DNA from: Myxococcales bacterium
GTDB lineage: Bacteria; Myxococcota_A; Polyangia; Fen-1088
Direction of reading: 5' to 3'
NCBI GenBank assembly: GCA_003170035.1
Contig: PMZX01000293.1
Span: 11,794-34,462, forward strand
Length of the DNA stretch: 22,669 nt
This document shows, piece by piece, positions 1 to 7,721 of this stretch. Position 1 is the stretch's first letter; the number at the start of each line of letters is the position of its first letter. Under the pieces are notes generated by a model, which saw only the letters and a program-made list of their open reading frames with translations, did not search any database and had not been told where the DNA came from. A program made the position numbers and the translations under genes.

Positions 1-1265
1 AGCTCGCGGTAGAGCGCCGCCATCCTCGGGGCTGCCACCTTGATGGAATACACCGCCGGGATTCCCTCGACGAGTTGCTCCCACAGACCAGGCGTGCCAG
101 CGGCTTTCCGAAAGCTGTCGGCCAGGCTGAGCGGATCGCGCACGCGGAAGTGCAGACCGTTCTTGCCGTGGGTGACCTTTTCGGCCATGCCACCGATGTC
201 GCTGGCGATAACCGGCCTGCCCGCAGCGAATGCCTCCTGGATCACCAGCGGCGCGTTCTCCCACCAGATCGAGGGCACCACGACCCAATCGACCTCCGCC
301 ATCAGCGCCGGTTGTTGCGTCGGAGTGTAGGGACCGGCGAAGCGCAGTCGGCAGTGCGAGTTTTGCGGGAAACGCTCGAGCGCTTCCCGCAGCCAGGGTT
401 GCCGGTCCACGCCCGCGCCGTGCACGGAGACCTCGATGGCCGTACCCTGCAGCGGCTTCGCAGCGATTGCTTCCAGCCCGTGCAGCAGGACGTCGAGGCC
501 CTTGAACGGGTCTGCCAGGTTGCCGAAGAACCCGAAGCGGTTGCGTGGTCCCGGGCGAGCAGGAACTTCAGCCGCGGGCAAGGCACGGCGGCCGTTGTCC
601 TCGTAGCTGATGCGCGCAGCAGGAATGCCCCAGGCCACGAAGCGCTCGCGCAGAAAGTGGCTGGGCGCCAGGAAGCGATCGACCACACCGAAGTGCGATT
701 GGATGAAGCACCGGCGCCGGAAGAAGTCGGCCGGCGAGCATTCGGGAAAGCAGCGGGCACAATCTGCGGGCGAGGCCGACTCGCACAGATCGTTGCCCGC
801 CGTGCGCACCATCTTGCCGTCGTGCAGGCAGATGGGCACGAATTCGTGGAGCGTGTACAGGATGGGGGCGGCCGGCAGCAGGCTGCGCGTGGCGCGCAGC
901 AGATCGAAGCCGAGCAGCAGAGTGTGCTGGAAGTGCACCACGTCGGGGCGAATGGCTTGCACAAGCTGCGTCCAGAGCGGCACCACGTGCTCTTTGTCGC
1001 GGATCACGTCGAGAAACGAATCCCACTGGGATTCATCGACGAAGAAGGCGAACTGGTTGGGGTCGCCTCCGATGCCGGCCCCGCGCTGCCCGTCGTGCGG
1101 GCTGCCGGCTCCCCGCGCGTGGTCTTGGGCACGGCAGATGAGAAAGGGCTCGAAGTCGTTCTGGCGACGGATCTCTTGGTACAGCTCCTGGGTGTAGATT
1201 TCCGTTCCCCCGGCGCTCCAGGCCGGATGGGCGTGACAGACCAGAAGTACGCGCGGCTTGCTCAT
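1..1265 (-). CDS. GT4-family glycosyltransferase, 3' end cut by window edge
   Basis: The minus-strand frame from the ATG at 1265 stays open to the left edge (421 codons), so the C-terminus is missing. It starts with a Rossmann-type strand and the G-G-T-E motif (MSKPRVLLVCHAH...AGGTEIYTQEL) of GT-B retaining glycosyltransferases. The C-terminal half has FGFFGNLADPFKGLDVLL and the nucleotide-sugar site with an E-x7-E pair (WENAPLVIQEAF, about residues 325-350) followed by AAGRPVIASDIGG. Enzymes of this family transfer a sugar from a nucleotide donor in the cytoplasm. The ATG overlaps the stop of the upstream 582-aa GT2 gene by 4 bp (ATGA), indicating translational coupling. With the ABC exporter upstream it probably builds an exported surface polysaccharide. 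Donor and acceptor cannot be told from the sequence. Confidence 0.88.
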   Translation of the reverse strand, partial: MSKPRVLLVCHAHPAWSAGGTEIYTQELYQEIRRQNDFEPFLICRAQDHARGAGSPHDGQRGAGIGGDPNQFAFFVDESQWDSFLDVIRDKEHVVPLWTQLVQAIRPDVVHFQHTLLLGFDLLRATRSLLPAAPILYTLHEFVPICLHDGKMVRTAGNDLCESASPADCARCFPECSPADFFRRRCFIQSHFGVVDRFLAPSHFLRERFVAWGIPAARISYEDNGRRALPAAEVPARPGPRNRFGFFGNLADPFKGLDVLLHGLEAIAAKPLQGTAIEVSVHGAGVDRQPWLREALERFPQNSHCRLRFAGPYTPTQQPALMAEVDWVVVPSIWWENAPLVIQEAFAAGRPVIASDIGGMAEKVTHGKNGLHFRVRDPLSLADSFRKAAGTPGLWEQLVEGIPAVYSIKVAAPRMAALYRE

Positions 1266-3010
1266 GCTTCGCGTTCCCCGTCTGCCGTCGCGGCGAATCG
1301 CCGCATCGCCTCGCGCATGCGGGCGGCCAGATCGCGGTCGCTGAGCCAGGAATCGTAGGCGGACAACAACCGCTCCCTCGGACGGAAGCGGCCGGCGAGA
1401 TGAAAGAGCGTGACCTCGGGCAGGACCCAATTGTGTCGTCCCGCCTCCAGCAGGCGCAGACACAGCTCGGCACCGGCGAAGTCGCCGCCAACGAAAGCTC
1501 CGAAGAAGCCTCCCACTTGCTCGAAGATCTCGCGACCGATCAGCAGGCATGCGCCCGCCACGACCGGCACGCGGCGTGCTCGGCTGGCCCCCGCGTCGCA
1601 CGACGAATTCCTGTTGGCGTGTAGGTCCACTCCGCGCTCGTCGAGCAACATGGGCCCGAGCGCACCCATGTCGGACTGCGAGCGCGCAAAGCGCTGCAGT
1701 GAGGACAACCAGCCGGGCGCCTGCGGGATCACGTCGGCGTGGAGAAACAGCAGGTCTCTGCCACGCGCCAGCCGGGCCCCGGCGTTGTTCGCCTCGGCCT
1801 GCCCCACGCCACCATCGATCGCCGCCAGACGGAAGGGCACTCGGTAGATGGCGAACAGATGGGGACACTGCCGGCGCAGGCGCGCAGCTTGCTCGGGCGA
1901 ATCGAGCAGGTAGAGCAGGTCGCTGACGGCGATCTCCGGATCGTCCGCGAACTGCGCCAGCTGCTCTTCAAGTCGCTCGATGCGCTCGTCAAGGGCCACC
2001 ACGATGGTCGCGGCCGGATCGCACGGCGGCTCGCCGAAGCTGTCGACCGACGAGATGCGTGCGGGATTGCGCGCCTGCAATTCGCGCAAGGCCGGATACA
2101 GGCAGCGTTCGACGAGCAGGCTGCTCGGCGATTCTATCCGCTGCGCGGACTCCAGCAGCCTCTGGCGCGCTCGCACCGGGTCGCACACCGGCTCGGGGCA
2201 AAGCGCCTCGATCCGTTCGCCGCCGGCGCTCGCCATCTCGAAGACCGATCCGGCATCCAGGCGGTCGGGGGCAGTGAAGAGCGCCATCCAGCCGTGGTTG
2301 CCCGCTGTCGGCTCGCCGAAGTGGCGGGCCACCTCGGGCAGGGGACAGCGGGTGAAGGTATCGTGCAGCTCGATGCGCAGGCCTTCGGCGGTCAACACGG
2401 CCGCTCGCCCTTCCAGCCCGCGCGCCCAGCCCGCGATGAAATACTGGCCCGGCTTCGCCTCGACCAGCGCATCCACATACGCGGCCAGTGGGGCAGCCGG
2501 GCTGTTGTCCCATCGGCGCGCAGGCAGGCGGAGCGCTTGGTGGATGCGCCGGGTGGCCTCGCTCCAGGCGGCGGTGCTCCCAGTTGCCGGCCGGCTAGCG
2601 CGGGCGATGAAGTCGGCTGCTTGCTTGCGTATCTCGGCATCCCAGGGCAGGGCCACCGCGCGCGCCCAGTCCGCCGGTGTCGCGGCCAGTTGCCCTATCC
2701 GCTCCAGGGAGATGGACAGGACCAGCGGGCCCACCTCGATGTCCAGCCAGCCCGATGAGTCAGGCGTGACCGGATAGACGACCAGAAGCTTGCCGCCGTT
2801 CTCGTCGCTCGTGGGCGAGTCGAGCCGCGGGTGCGCGAAAGCGTGCATGTCGACCGGCAATACCGTCTGGCCGCGTAGCCGGCCGACCAGTGGCTGCCCA
2901 GGCGACCGGGGGAACCAGCCCGAGAGCAGCAGGCAGTCGCCATGAACCCAGGTGACATACTCTATGTGGCCCGGCAGGGGGCTCGCAGTATTCGGGTCGG
3001 GGGCGCTCAT
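1262..3010 (-). CDS. GT2-family glycosyltransferase with two N-terminal accessory modules
   Basis: This 582-aa protein has its GT2 (GT-A fold) domain at about residues 334-545: ATIVVALDERI at 334-344, an N-x-G-A-R-x-A-R-G segment, the DxD-like LFLHADVIP (421-429), and the acceptor-site region VGGFFGAFVGGDFAGAELCLRLLEAG (499-524). Residues about 15-100 and 180-270 look like two related beta-rich modules (VTWVHGDCLLLSGWFP; GQYFIAGWARGLEGRAAVL). A similar module starts the 838-aa fusion glycosyltransferase at 8935, so it is probably an accessory domain used by this polysaccharide locus. No membrane segment is evident, so the enzyme is cytoplasmic or peripheral. It lies 49 bp after the ABC ATPase gene and overlaps the following GT4 gene by 4 bp. 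The second acidic residue of a classical DxD is replaced by V-I-P, so activity or metal binding may differ. Confidence 0.85.
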   Translation of the reverse strand: MSAPDPNTASPLPGHIEYVTWVHGDCLLLSGWFPRSPGQPLVGRLRGQTVLPVDMHAFAHPRLDSPTSDENGGKLLVVYPVTPDSSGWLDIEVGPLVLSISLERIGQLAATPADWARAVALPWDAEIRKQAADFIARASRPATGSTAAWSEATRRIHQALRLPARRWDNSPAAPLAAYVDALVEAKPGQYFIAGWARGLEGRAAVLTAEGLRIELHDTFTRCPLPEVARHFGEPTAGNHGWMALFTAPDRLDAGSVFEMASAGGERIEALCPEPVCDPVRARQRLLESAQRIESPSSLLVERCLYPALRELQARNPARISSVDSFGEPPCDPAATIVVALDERIERLEEQLAQFADDPEIAVSDLLYLLDSPEQAARLRRQCPHLFAIYRVPFRLAAIDGGVGQAEANNAGARLARGRDLLFLHADVIPQAPGWLSSLQRFARSQSDMGALGPMLLDERGVDLHANRNSSCDAGASRARRVPVVAGACLLIGREIFEQVGGFFGAFVGGDFAGAELCLRLLEAGRHNWVLPEVTLFHLAGRFRPRERLLSAYDSWLSDRDLAARMREAMRRFAATADGEREA

Positions 3011-3059
3011 CCAGCCACCAACCTGTCATCATACCCTCACCTGCGCCCGCGCGAGATTC

Positions 3060-3812
3060 TCAGCCCGCGGGTCTCTCCAGTGCCAGCAACTTGAGATAGG
3101 CCTGCACCACCTCGGGCCCTGTGCCCTCCAGCGCGATCTTCCCCGCGTCGAGCAGCAGGGCGCGGTTGCAGAAGGCCTGGATGGGGCGCGGATCGTGGCT
3201 GACCAGGACCACGGTGTGTCCTTGCGCCGCCAGTTCGCGGTAGCGTTCCTCGCAGCGTCGGCGGAATCCGATGTCACCCACCGCGAAGACTTCATCGATG
3301 ATCAGCACCTCGCACACGGCCTTGAAGGCCACAGAGTATGCCAGCCGCGAGGCCATGCCCGAGGAATAGTGCTTGAGCGGCAGGCCGGCAAAGCCTTCGA
3401 GCTCGGCAAACGCCAGGATCTCGTCCACCGCAGCCCAGGCCTCACGCCGCGACAGGCCCATGGCGATACCGAGTAGCATGATGTTGTCGATGGCGTTCAG
3501 TTCGGGGCTCCAGCCGATGCCCAGTTCCAGCACGGGCGTGATGGGGGCGTGGGCCCGGACAGTGCCACGCTCGGGCTGGTAGATGCCACTCAACAGCTTG
3601 AGCAGCGTGCTCTTGCCCGAGCCGTTACGGCCCATGATTCCCACGGTTTCCCCACGTCGCACGTCGAAACTGATGTCATCAAGGACCTGCAGCCGGCGGT
3701 AGCCGCGGGGACGCAACAGGCCGAACAGGTGCTCGCGGATGGTCTCGCGGCGCACTGTCGGGATGCGAAAGGACTTGCACAGCCCGCGGACCTCGATGAC
3801 GTTGGCGCCCAT
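3060..3812 (-). CDS. Polysaccharide ABC exporter ATPase (Wzt/KpsT-type)
   Basis: This 250-aa cytoplasmic ATPase powers export of a lipid-linked polysaccharide across the inner membrane. Visible motifs are Walker A GRNGSGKST (61-69), the family-typical signature HYSSGMASRLAYS (148-160), Walker B VLIIDE (169-174) followed by VFAVGD, and the switch histidine in VSHD (His206). An N-terminal stretch ahead of the nucleotide-binding core (RRETIREHLFGLL) is typical of the Wzt/TagH/KpsT group. The start is the ATG at 3812, which shares one base with the permease stop (TGATG). The frame stays open upstream to 4232, but that part only mirrors the permease gene. At 250 aa it lacks the C-terminal carbohydrate-binding domain of Wzt from O8/O9a-type systems, so export is probably not tied to recognition of a capped chain end. 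Confidence 0.93.
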   Translation of the reverse strand: MGANVIEVRGLCKSFRIPTVRRETIREHLFGLLRPRGYRRLQVLDDISFDVRRGETVGIMGRNGSGKSTLLKLLSGIYQPERGTVRAHAPITPVLELGIGWSPELNAIDNIMLLGIAMGLSRREAWAAVDEILAFAELEGFAGLPLKHYSSGMASRLAYSVAFKAVCEVLIIDEVFAVGDIGFRRRCEERYRELAAQGHTVVLVSHDPRPIQAFCNRALLLDAGKIALEGTGPEVVQAYLKLLALERPAG

Positions 3813-4597
3813 CACAGATTCTCCGCGGCCGAGGGGGCGTAGTGGCGGTAGAGCAGCAGTCCCGATAGGAAGATGGTCGCGGTGACCCCGGCGAGCATCG
3901 AGAAAGCCTTCAGGGTGGGCACGTGGTGTTCGACCAGAAGCTGGCGCGAGAACTGGATCACCGCGGTGGGCGGCCAGATGTACAGGTAGAAGTGGTACTT
4001 CTCGGGGATGATTCCCAGCGGGTAGACGACCGGGGCCACGAAGAACCCTGCCTGGACGATCACATCCCAGATCTGGTTCAGATCGCGGTAGCGCAGGAAC
4101 AGGACACTGGAGCCCAGCGAAAATCCGATCGTGATGACGATCATGGCCAGCAGGCACAGGCCAAACAGGCCCAGGGCGGCCAAGCTGGGCGAGCGGCCCG
4201 TCACCGACAACGCGATGACGATGGTCAGGCACACCACTGACAGCGTCATCAGCGCGTTCGAGGGCGAGGTGACCACCAGCAGCCAGCGCGGGAAGCGCGT
4301 CTTGCCCAGCAGGTAGCCCTTCACCGCCAGCGAAGTGACGCCCACACGGGTGGACTCCGAGAAGAAGTCGAACAAGAACAGACCGAGGAGCAGGTTGAAC
4401 GCGTAGTTCCGCTCCTGGGCGAAGATGAACGAGAACACGGTCATGAGGACCAGGAACATGGCCAGGGGCTTGAACAACGCCCAGAGGAAGCCCATCCAGG
4501 TTCCGTGGTAGCGCACCTTGAAGTCAGTGCGAACGAGCGTCCACAGCAGACCCAGCAGGTCGACACGAGCGATATCTTCAGTGGTCCTGATGCGCAT
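3812..4597 (-). CDS. Polysaccharide ABC exporter permease (Wzm/KpsM-type)
   Basis: This 261-aa integral membrane protein of the ABC-2 permease family would form the channel for polysaccharide export with the ATPase encoded next. The cytoplasmic N-terminus carries the usual LVRTDFKVRYHGTWMGFLWALFKP segment, followed by about six hydrophobic spans, the conserved LFLRYRDLNQIWDVIVQAGFFVAPVVYP loop, and a basic/amphipathic end. Length and layout match the Wzm/TagG/KpsM family. It is the first visible gene of a minus-strand operon (permease, ATPase, GT2, GT4). I see no strong Shine-Dalgarno sequence before the ATG at 4597. Beyond it lies decayed sequence, so the operon promoter is probably at about 4600-4680, although I cannot pick a convincing one. 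Confidence 0.92.
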   Translation of the reverse strand: MRIRTTEDIARVDLLGLLWTLVRTDFKVRYHGTWMGFLWALFKPLAMFLVLMTVFSFIFAQERNYAFNLLLGLFLFDFFSESTRVGVTSLAVKGYLLGKTRFPRWLLVVTSPSNALMTLSVVCLTIVIALSVTGRSPSLAALGLFGLCLLAMIVITIGFSLGSSVLFLRYRDLNQIWDVIVQAGFFVAPVVYPLGIIPEKYHFYLYIWPPTAVIQFSRQLLVEHHVPTLKAFSMLAGVTATIFLSGLLLYRHYAPSAAENL

Positions 4598-4664
4598 CCG
4601 GAATTGCCGAGAAGATCGAGCGCGGGCTTTGTGAAGTGCGGCCCCGCGGCGCGAGTATCGGAGC

Positions 4665-4765
4665 CTATCTTATCGGAAAGGCTGAAAGGGCGCGCTGGGC
4701 GGTGGCTCGGATCTGGTCACTGCGTCAAAGGGTGCCTATGGGCCGCAGTCGCGTCGGCGGGCAAG
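4665..4765 (-). pseudogene. Degenerate copy of the 3' end of the TPR gene
   Basis: The segment at about 4673-4765 closely matches the last ~90 bp of the TPR membrane protein gene (5534-5645). The first 20 bases at 4681-4700 are identical to 5556-5575, followed by a shared CACTGCGTCAA block and a shared CCGCAG(T/C)CGCGTC block, with small indels between. Read on the minus strand, the frame of the true gene (ACTGCGGC..., FDAV...) is broken by a stop and a frame change, so this copy is non-coding debris. It sits 875 bp from the intact 3' end, in the same orientation. It could be a relic of a second TPR gene or of a duplication that placed the lipoprotein-like sequence between the copies. Confidence 0.6.
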
Positions 4766-4820
4766 CTAGACTTTGCCCGAAACGACGGCCCTGTGGTCTA
4801 ATTCGAGTACCTGCTGGACG

Positions 4821-5560
4821 GTGCGCGTGAAGCGACAATCGATCATTCTTTCTGTCCTCTTCTCGACAGCGCTCGTCGGCACCGGATCCGGAAAAAACCA
4901 GGGTGGTACAGCCGGTGTGGATGGTGGTAGGGCGGACGGCAGCGACACAGCCGGCTGGGGCGGCGCTGGTCGGGCGACGGCGATGGCGGCGTGGACGGCG
5001 CTGGCAGAGCGGACAGCGGTGGCAGGGCGGACGGCGCTGGCGGAGCGGATCGGGCTGGCACGACTGACGACCGCGACACAGCCAGCGCAGACCGCGCTGG
5101 CACGACCGACGACAGCAGCACAGACGGCGTGGACGGCGCTGGCACGACCAACGACGGCAGCCGAACTTTTTCCGCAGCCCGGTCTACCGGCCAGCGAAAC
5201 GACGCTTTTCCTCTCTGCCCACGACGGGCAGGGGACTGGAGGAATCTGAGGCTCGCGTTCAAGGGCGCCGGGGGTGGCCTGCTCGACTCACAGGACATCG
5301 ACCTGTCCGACGATTGGGGCGACGTAGCCCTCGTGGAAGAACCGTTTGCGCTGTCGTTACCGCCGGGAACCGCATCTGTGGATGCCACGCTCACGGATTC
5401 CATGTCCTTGACCTCGGCCACGGTCAATGCGGAGCTGACCCCCTGGGCGCACCTCGGTCAGGTCTGCAATGCGACGCTCACGGCTCCCGACCCGTGTCTG
5501 AACGGGCTTACCCGACGGCTCAAGCCCTACAGCCCATCGGAAGGTTCAGTACCCGGCTGA
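4821..5560 (+). pseudogene. Frameshifted lipoprotein-like reading frame with Gly/Ala/Asp repeats
   Basis: From a GTG at 4821 a frame begins with a basic, hydrophobic signal-like segment (VRVKRQSIILSVLFSTALVG) and then T-G-S-G-K-N, where a lipoprotein would usually have a Cys. A Gly/Ala/Asp-rich tract follows (GGTAGVDGGRADGSDTAG). At about 4971 the same composition continues only in another frame (DGDGGVDGAGRADSGGRADG...). That frame runs to a TGA at 5558-5560 through a more ordinary stretch (LSDDWGDVALVEEPFALSLPP). A frameshift at about 4971 would join the two parts. The tract repeats GACGGCGCTGGC-like 12-mers between about 4990 and 5140. The end overlaps the TPR gene tail-to-tail by 15 bp. 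I do not recognise the family. It may be a decayed lipoprotein gene, or the error may lie in the sequence. Confidence 0.38.
4915..5165. repeat. Low-complexity GACGGCGCTGGC-type repeat tract
   Basis: Imperfect copies of a 12-base unit (GACGGCGCTGGC and variants such as GACCGCGCTGGC) recur at about 4994, 5030, 5090 and 5125, interleaved with ACGAC(C/T)GACGAC units. In the frame of the lower half this encodes D-G-A-G / R-A-D / T-T-D-D motifs. Such tracts expand and contract by slippage, which fits the frame change at about 4971. Confidence 0.5.
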
Positions 5561-7174
5561 AAGGGCGCGCTGGGCCTTTTCGTGGTGCGGATCCAGCTTC
5601 ACTGCGTCAAGGAAGTGCTGGTGAGCCGCAGCCGCGTCGCCGCGCATGCGTGCGAGCAAACCGAGGTTGTAGTGTGGGCTCGCCCGCGTGGGGTCCAGCG
5701 CCAGCGCCCGCGACAAGGCCGCCTCGGCCTCGGCCAGGGCACCGGTCTGGGCCTGACAGATGCCGAGGTTGGTCCATGCATCGGGGTGGTCGGCCACGCG
5801 CTCGGTGGCTCGCTGGTACTCGACAATGGCGGCCGCGCAATCGCCCTTTTCGCGCAAGGCCTCGGCAAGCGCGTAGTGGGCTGCATAGGTATGGGGCGCC
5901 TTGGCTGTGGCGTCCGACCACAGGGTGACAGGATTCCTCCAGACCCGCGCGCGGGCCACGGTGGCGCTGGCCAGGGCCAGGATCAAAAGGACGGCCGCTG
6001 CGCCTGCCACCCGCGGGAAGGCCGGGCTTGCGAAGCGGGCCGCAAGCGAGGCGGCCAAACCCGCCACGGCCAGGAAGACGCCGGCGCTGGCCAGATACAC
6101 GCGATGTTCGGCCATGGGCTCCGCCATGGGCACGATGCTGGACGAGGGCAACAGGATGAGCAGGAACCAGAGAATCCCGAATGCGATGTGCGGCTCGCGC
6201 CTGCGCAGGCGCCAGGCCGCCAACACCAGGCCCGCCAGACCCAGTCCCGCGGCCATCACGCCCGGCTCGAACGCGCTACCGACCTCGCGGTACTCGTGAA
6301 TCACGGATTGCCCCACCGGCAGCACCAGCAGCGCCAGGTAGTGCCACATCACCTTGATCTGCAAGAGCAGGTTGCGGCCCACGATCGACGAGGCACCGGC
6401 CGCCTCGCGACCGAAGTAGATGGCCAGCCGCACGCAGCCCAGGGCCGCAATCAGGACCAGGGGCGGCAGATAGCAGGTCAGTTGCCGTCGGCGCGATCCG
6501 GGATGCTGGGGCAGAAAAAGGCGGTCGTAGGCCCAGGCCAGAATGGGAGCCATAGCCGCGACCTCCTTGCAAGCCAGGCCCAGCAGCATGGCCACGAAGG
6601 CCGGCACCAGCCAGCGACGGCGTCCACTGGTGGCCGCGCGGCGAAAGGCGAGCAGCGCCAGGAAGGTGAACAGCGCGCACAGCAACTCGGAACGCGCGGA
6701 CGCGTAGGCCACAGCCTCGGTCTGCAGGGGATGGACTGCGAACAGGATGGCGGGCAGCGCGGCCCAGAGCGGCTGCGGGTCGGTTCCACGGACTCTGGCG
6801 CGGTCGAGAACCGCACACCAGGCCAGCAGGAAGAGAAGGCCGGTATTCGCAGCGTGCAGCACCAGGTTGGTCAGGTGAAAGCCAAACGGGTCGATGCCCC
6901 AGAAGAATGAGTCCAGCGCATACGACACATTCACCACCGGCCGGAACAGGGCGTAACCGAAGACGTAGCGCCAGGCTACCGGGTGACGGATGGACAGGTT
7001 GCCCACGATGGTCCCCAGATCGTCGTAGGCAAAGGAGTTGCCCAGCGAGTCCAGATAGGGAAGCGCGGCCAGCAACACCGCCAGTCCGCCCAGCAGCCAG
7101 GGAAAGCGCGGCGCAGGCGTGGTAGCGGATTCTGCGGCGGGGAGGCCCGCACCACGTTTTCGGCGGGATTTCAT
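5546..7174 (-). CDS. Polytopic membrane protein with PMT/TMTC-like core and C-terminal TPRs
   Basis: This 542-aa protein starts with a hydrophobic span (about 26-42) and a luminal-type acidic pair in FAYDDLGTI (Asp51-Asp52). RPVVNVSYALD (79-89), HLTNLVLHAANT (100-111), FAVHPLQTEAVAYASARSELL (145-165), several more spans, and PMAEPMAEHRVYLASAG (349-365) follow. These are hallmarks of the TMTC/protein O-mannosyltransferase-like superfamily, in which an acidic motif in the first external loop is catalytic and the donor is a polyprenyl-phosphate sugar. Residues about 428-540 form three TPR units (AAHYALAEALREKGD; AWTNLGICQAQTGA; PHYNLGLLARMRGD). The probable role is glycosylation of exported proteins or glycans on the outer face of the inner membrane. 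The ATG at 7174 has no clear ribosome binding site. A decayed copy of its 3' end lies at about 4673-4765. Confidence 0.8.
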   Translation of the reverse strand: MKSRRKRGAGLPAAESATTPAPRFPWLLGGLAVLLAALPYLDSLGNSFAYDDLGTIVGNLSIRHPVAWRYVFGYALFRPVVNVSYALDSFFWGIDPFGFHLTNLVLHAANTGLLFLLAWCAVLDRARVRGTDPQPLWAALPAILFAVHPLQTEAVAYASARSELLCALFTFLALLAFRRAATSGRRRWLVPAFVAMLLGLACKEVAAMAPILAWAYDRLFLPQHPGSRRRQLTCYLPPLVLIAALGCVRLAIYFGREAAGASSIVGRNLLLQIKVMWHYLALLVLPVGQSVIHEYREVGSAFEPGVMAAGLGLAGLVLAAWRLRRREPHIAFGILWFLLILLPSSSIVPMAEPMAEHRVYLASAGVFLAVAGLAASLAARFASPAFPRVAGAAAVLLILALASATVARARVWRNPVTLWSDATAKAPHTYAAHYALAEALREKGDCAAAIVEYQRATERVADHPDAWTNLGICQAQTGALAEAEAALSRALALDPTRASPHYNLGLLARMRGDAAAAHQHFLDAVKLDPHHEKAQRALSAGY

Positions 7175-7293
7175 CGGGCACGCCCAGTGTGGGGGGTGGG
7201 CCGGGGCCCGTCAAATCCTTGGCAGCGCGTCCGCCCCGCCCGTATCGCGTCTTGTGTACTGGCAATCGTCCCACGCCTGTACCACGTTCTATG

Positions 7294-7315
7294 TAGGGGC
7301 GATCTGCGGTCGCCC
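7294..7315 (+). repeat. Dispersed palindromic repeat, copy 1 (left arm of a pair)
   Basis: TAGGGGCGATCTGCGGTCGCCC. The core GGCGAtC-TGC-GGTCGCC is a hairpin with a 3-base loop and one mismatch. Together with the reverse copy at 7334-7356 it forms a larger inverted repeat across an 18-base spacer. The flank on its left (ACCACGTTCTATG) resembles, in reverse, the flank of the copy at 11498. Confidence 0.8.
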
Positions 7316-7333
7316 GTCGGAGGCACGCCCACA

Positions 7334-7356
7334 GGGGCGACCGCAGGTCGCCCCTA
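7334..7356 (-). repeat. Dispersed palindromic repeat, copy 2 (right arm of a pair)
   Basis: This is the reverse-orientation copy, beginning GGGGCGACCGCAGGTCGCCC and ending CTA. Its core is a perfect 7-bp stem with a GCA loop. It pairs with the copy at 7294-7315 in the gap between the divergent TPR and ribbon-helix-helix genes. No gene is evident in this 277-bp gap. Confidence 0.8.
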
Positions 7357-7403
7357 GATGAGAGGCTCCAGTTCGCGCCTATGCCCCCTGCCCCGCGCAT
7401 GTT

Positions 7404-7422
7404 GGGGCGACCTGCGGTCGCT
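7404..7422 (+). repeat. Dispersed palindromic repeat, copy 3
   Basis: GGGGCGACCTGCGGTCGCT: the same 7-bp stem and TGC loop, forward orientation, third copy in the gap upstream of the small ribbon-helix-helix gene. It has no obvious partner arm. Confidence 0.75.
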
Positions 7423-7451
7423 CGCGGGCGGCATGTGGTAACACCAATCCC

Positions 7452-7721
7452 ATGGCGCATGCCCGGAAGAAGACCACGACCATCGCATTGGAACCTGCCG
7501 CCGATCGGTTGTTGACTCGCGCTGCGCGGAGCACAGGCGTGTCTCGTTCCGAGTTCATCCGGCGCCAACTGGAAGTCGTCCTCGAACAGTATCGCCCCCG
7601 CCCGAGGCCGCGCTCGGCCGGCGTCATCAAATCTCGACTGGCCGAGCGCGGAGATGAAGCCGAGCTCTTTCGTTTGGCCGTCCACCCCACCCGCCCCGAA
7701 AGGCCGAGGCGCTATAATTGA
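7452..7721 (+). CDS. Ribbon-helix-helix (Arc/MetJ-fold) DNA-binding protein, orphan-antitoxin-like
   Basis: This 89-aa protein has the ribbon-helix-helix layout: a strand (about 8-14, TTTIALE), helix A (15-28, PAADRLLTRAARST), G-V-S-R-S-E turn, helix B (31-46, FIRRQLEVVLEQY). Such proteins dimerise, pair their N-terminal strands in the DNA major groove, and usually act as antitoxins or small repressors. The basic Pro/Arg linker and the AERGDEAELFRLA tail resemble antitoxin-type proteins. No toxin gene follows: the next gene is a glycosyltransferase whose likely TTG start overlaps this stop by 4 bp. It may therefore be a domesticated regulator of the downstream glycosyltransferase genes. I see no strong Shine-Dalgarno sequence before the ATG. 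Confidence 0.7.
   Translation: MAHARKKTTTIALEPAADRLLTRAARSTGVSRSEFIRRQLEVVLEQYRPRPRPRSAGVIKSRLAERGDEAELFRLAVHPTRPERPRRYN

Noticed and set aside
75..1358. 427-codon plus-strand open frame over the GT4 gene
   Set aside because: The minus-strand frame gives a clear glycosyltransferase with family motifs; this one is low-complexity Arg/Ala/Gly-rich antisense.
3813..4232. 140-residue N-terminal extension of the ABC ATPase
   Set aside because: It overlaps the permease gene in another frame; the ATG at 3812 overlapping the permease stop gives the normal ATPase start.
5582..6910. 442-codon plus-strand open frame over the TPR membrane protein
   Set aside because: It is Gln/Gly/Arg-rich antisense without recognisable motifs; the minus strand encodes membrane spans and TPRs.
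7294..7422. CRISPR array from the three similar repeats
   Set aside because: The repeats alternate in orientation, have unequal spacers and recur singly elsewhere; there are no cas genes.
7713..7718. TATAAT as a promoter -10 for the GT4 gene
   Set aside because: No -35 at suitable spacing, and it lies inside the end of the ribbon-helix-helix gene directly at the TTG start.
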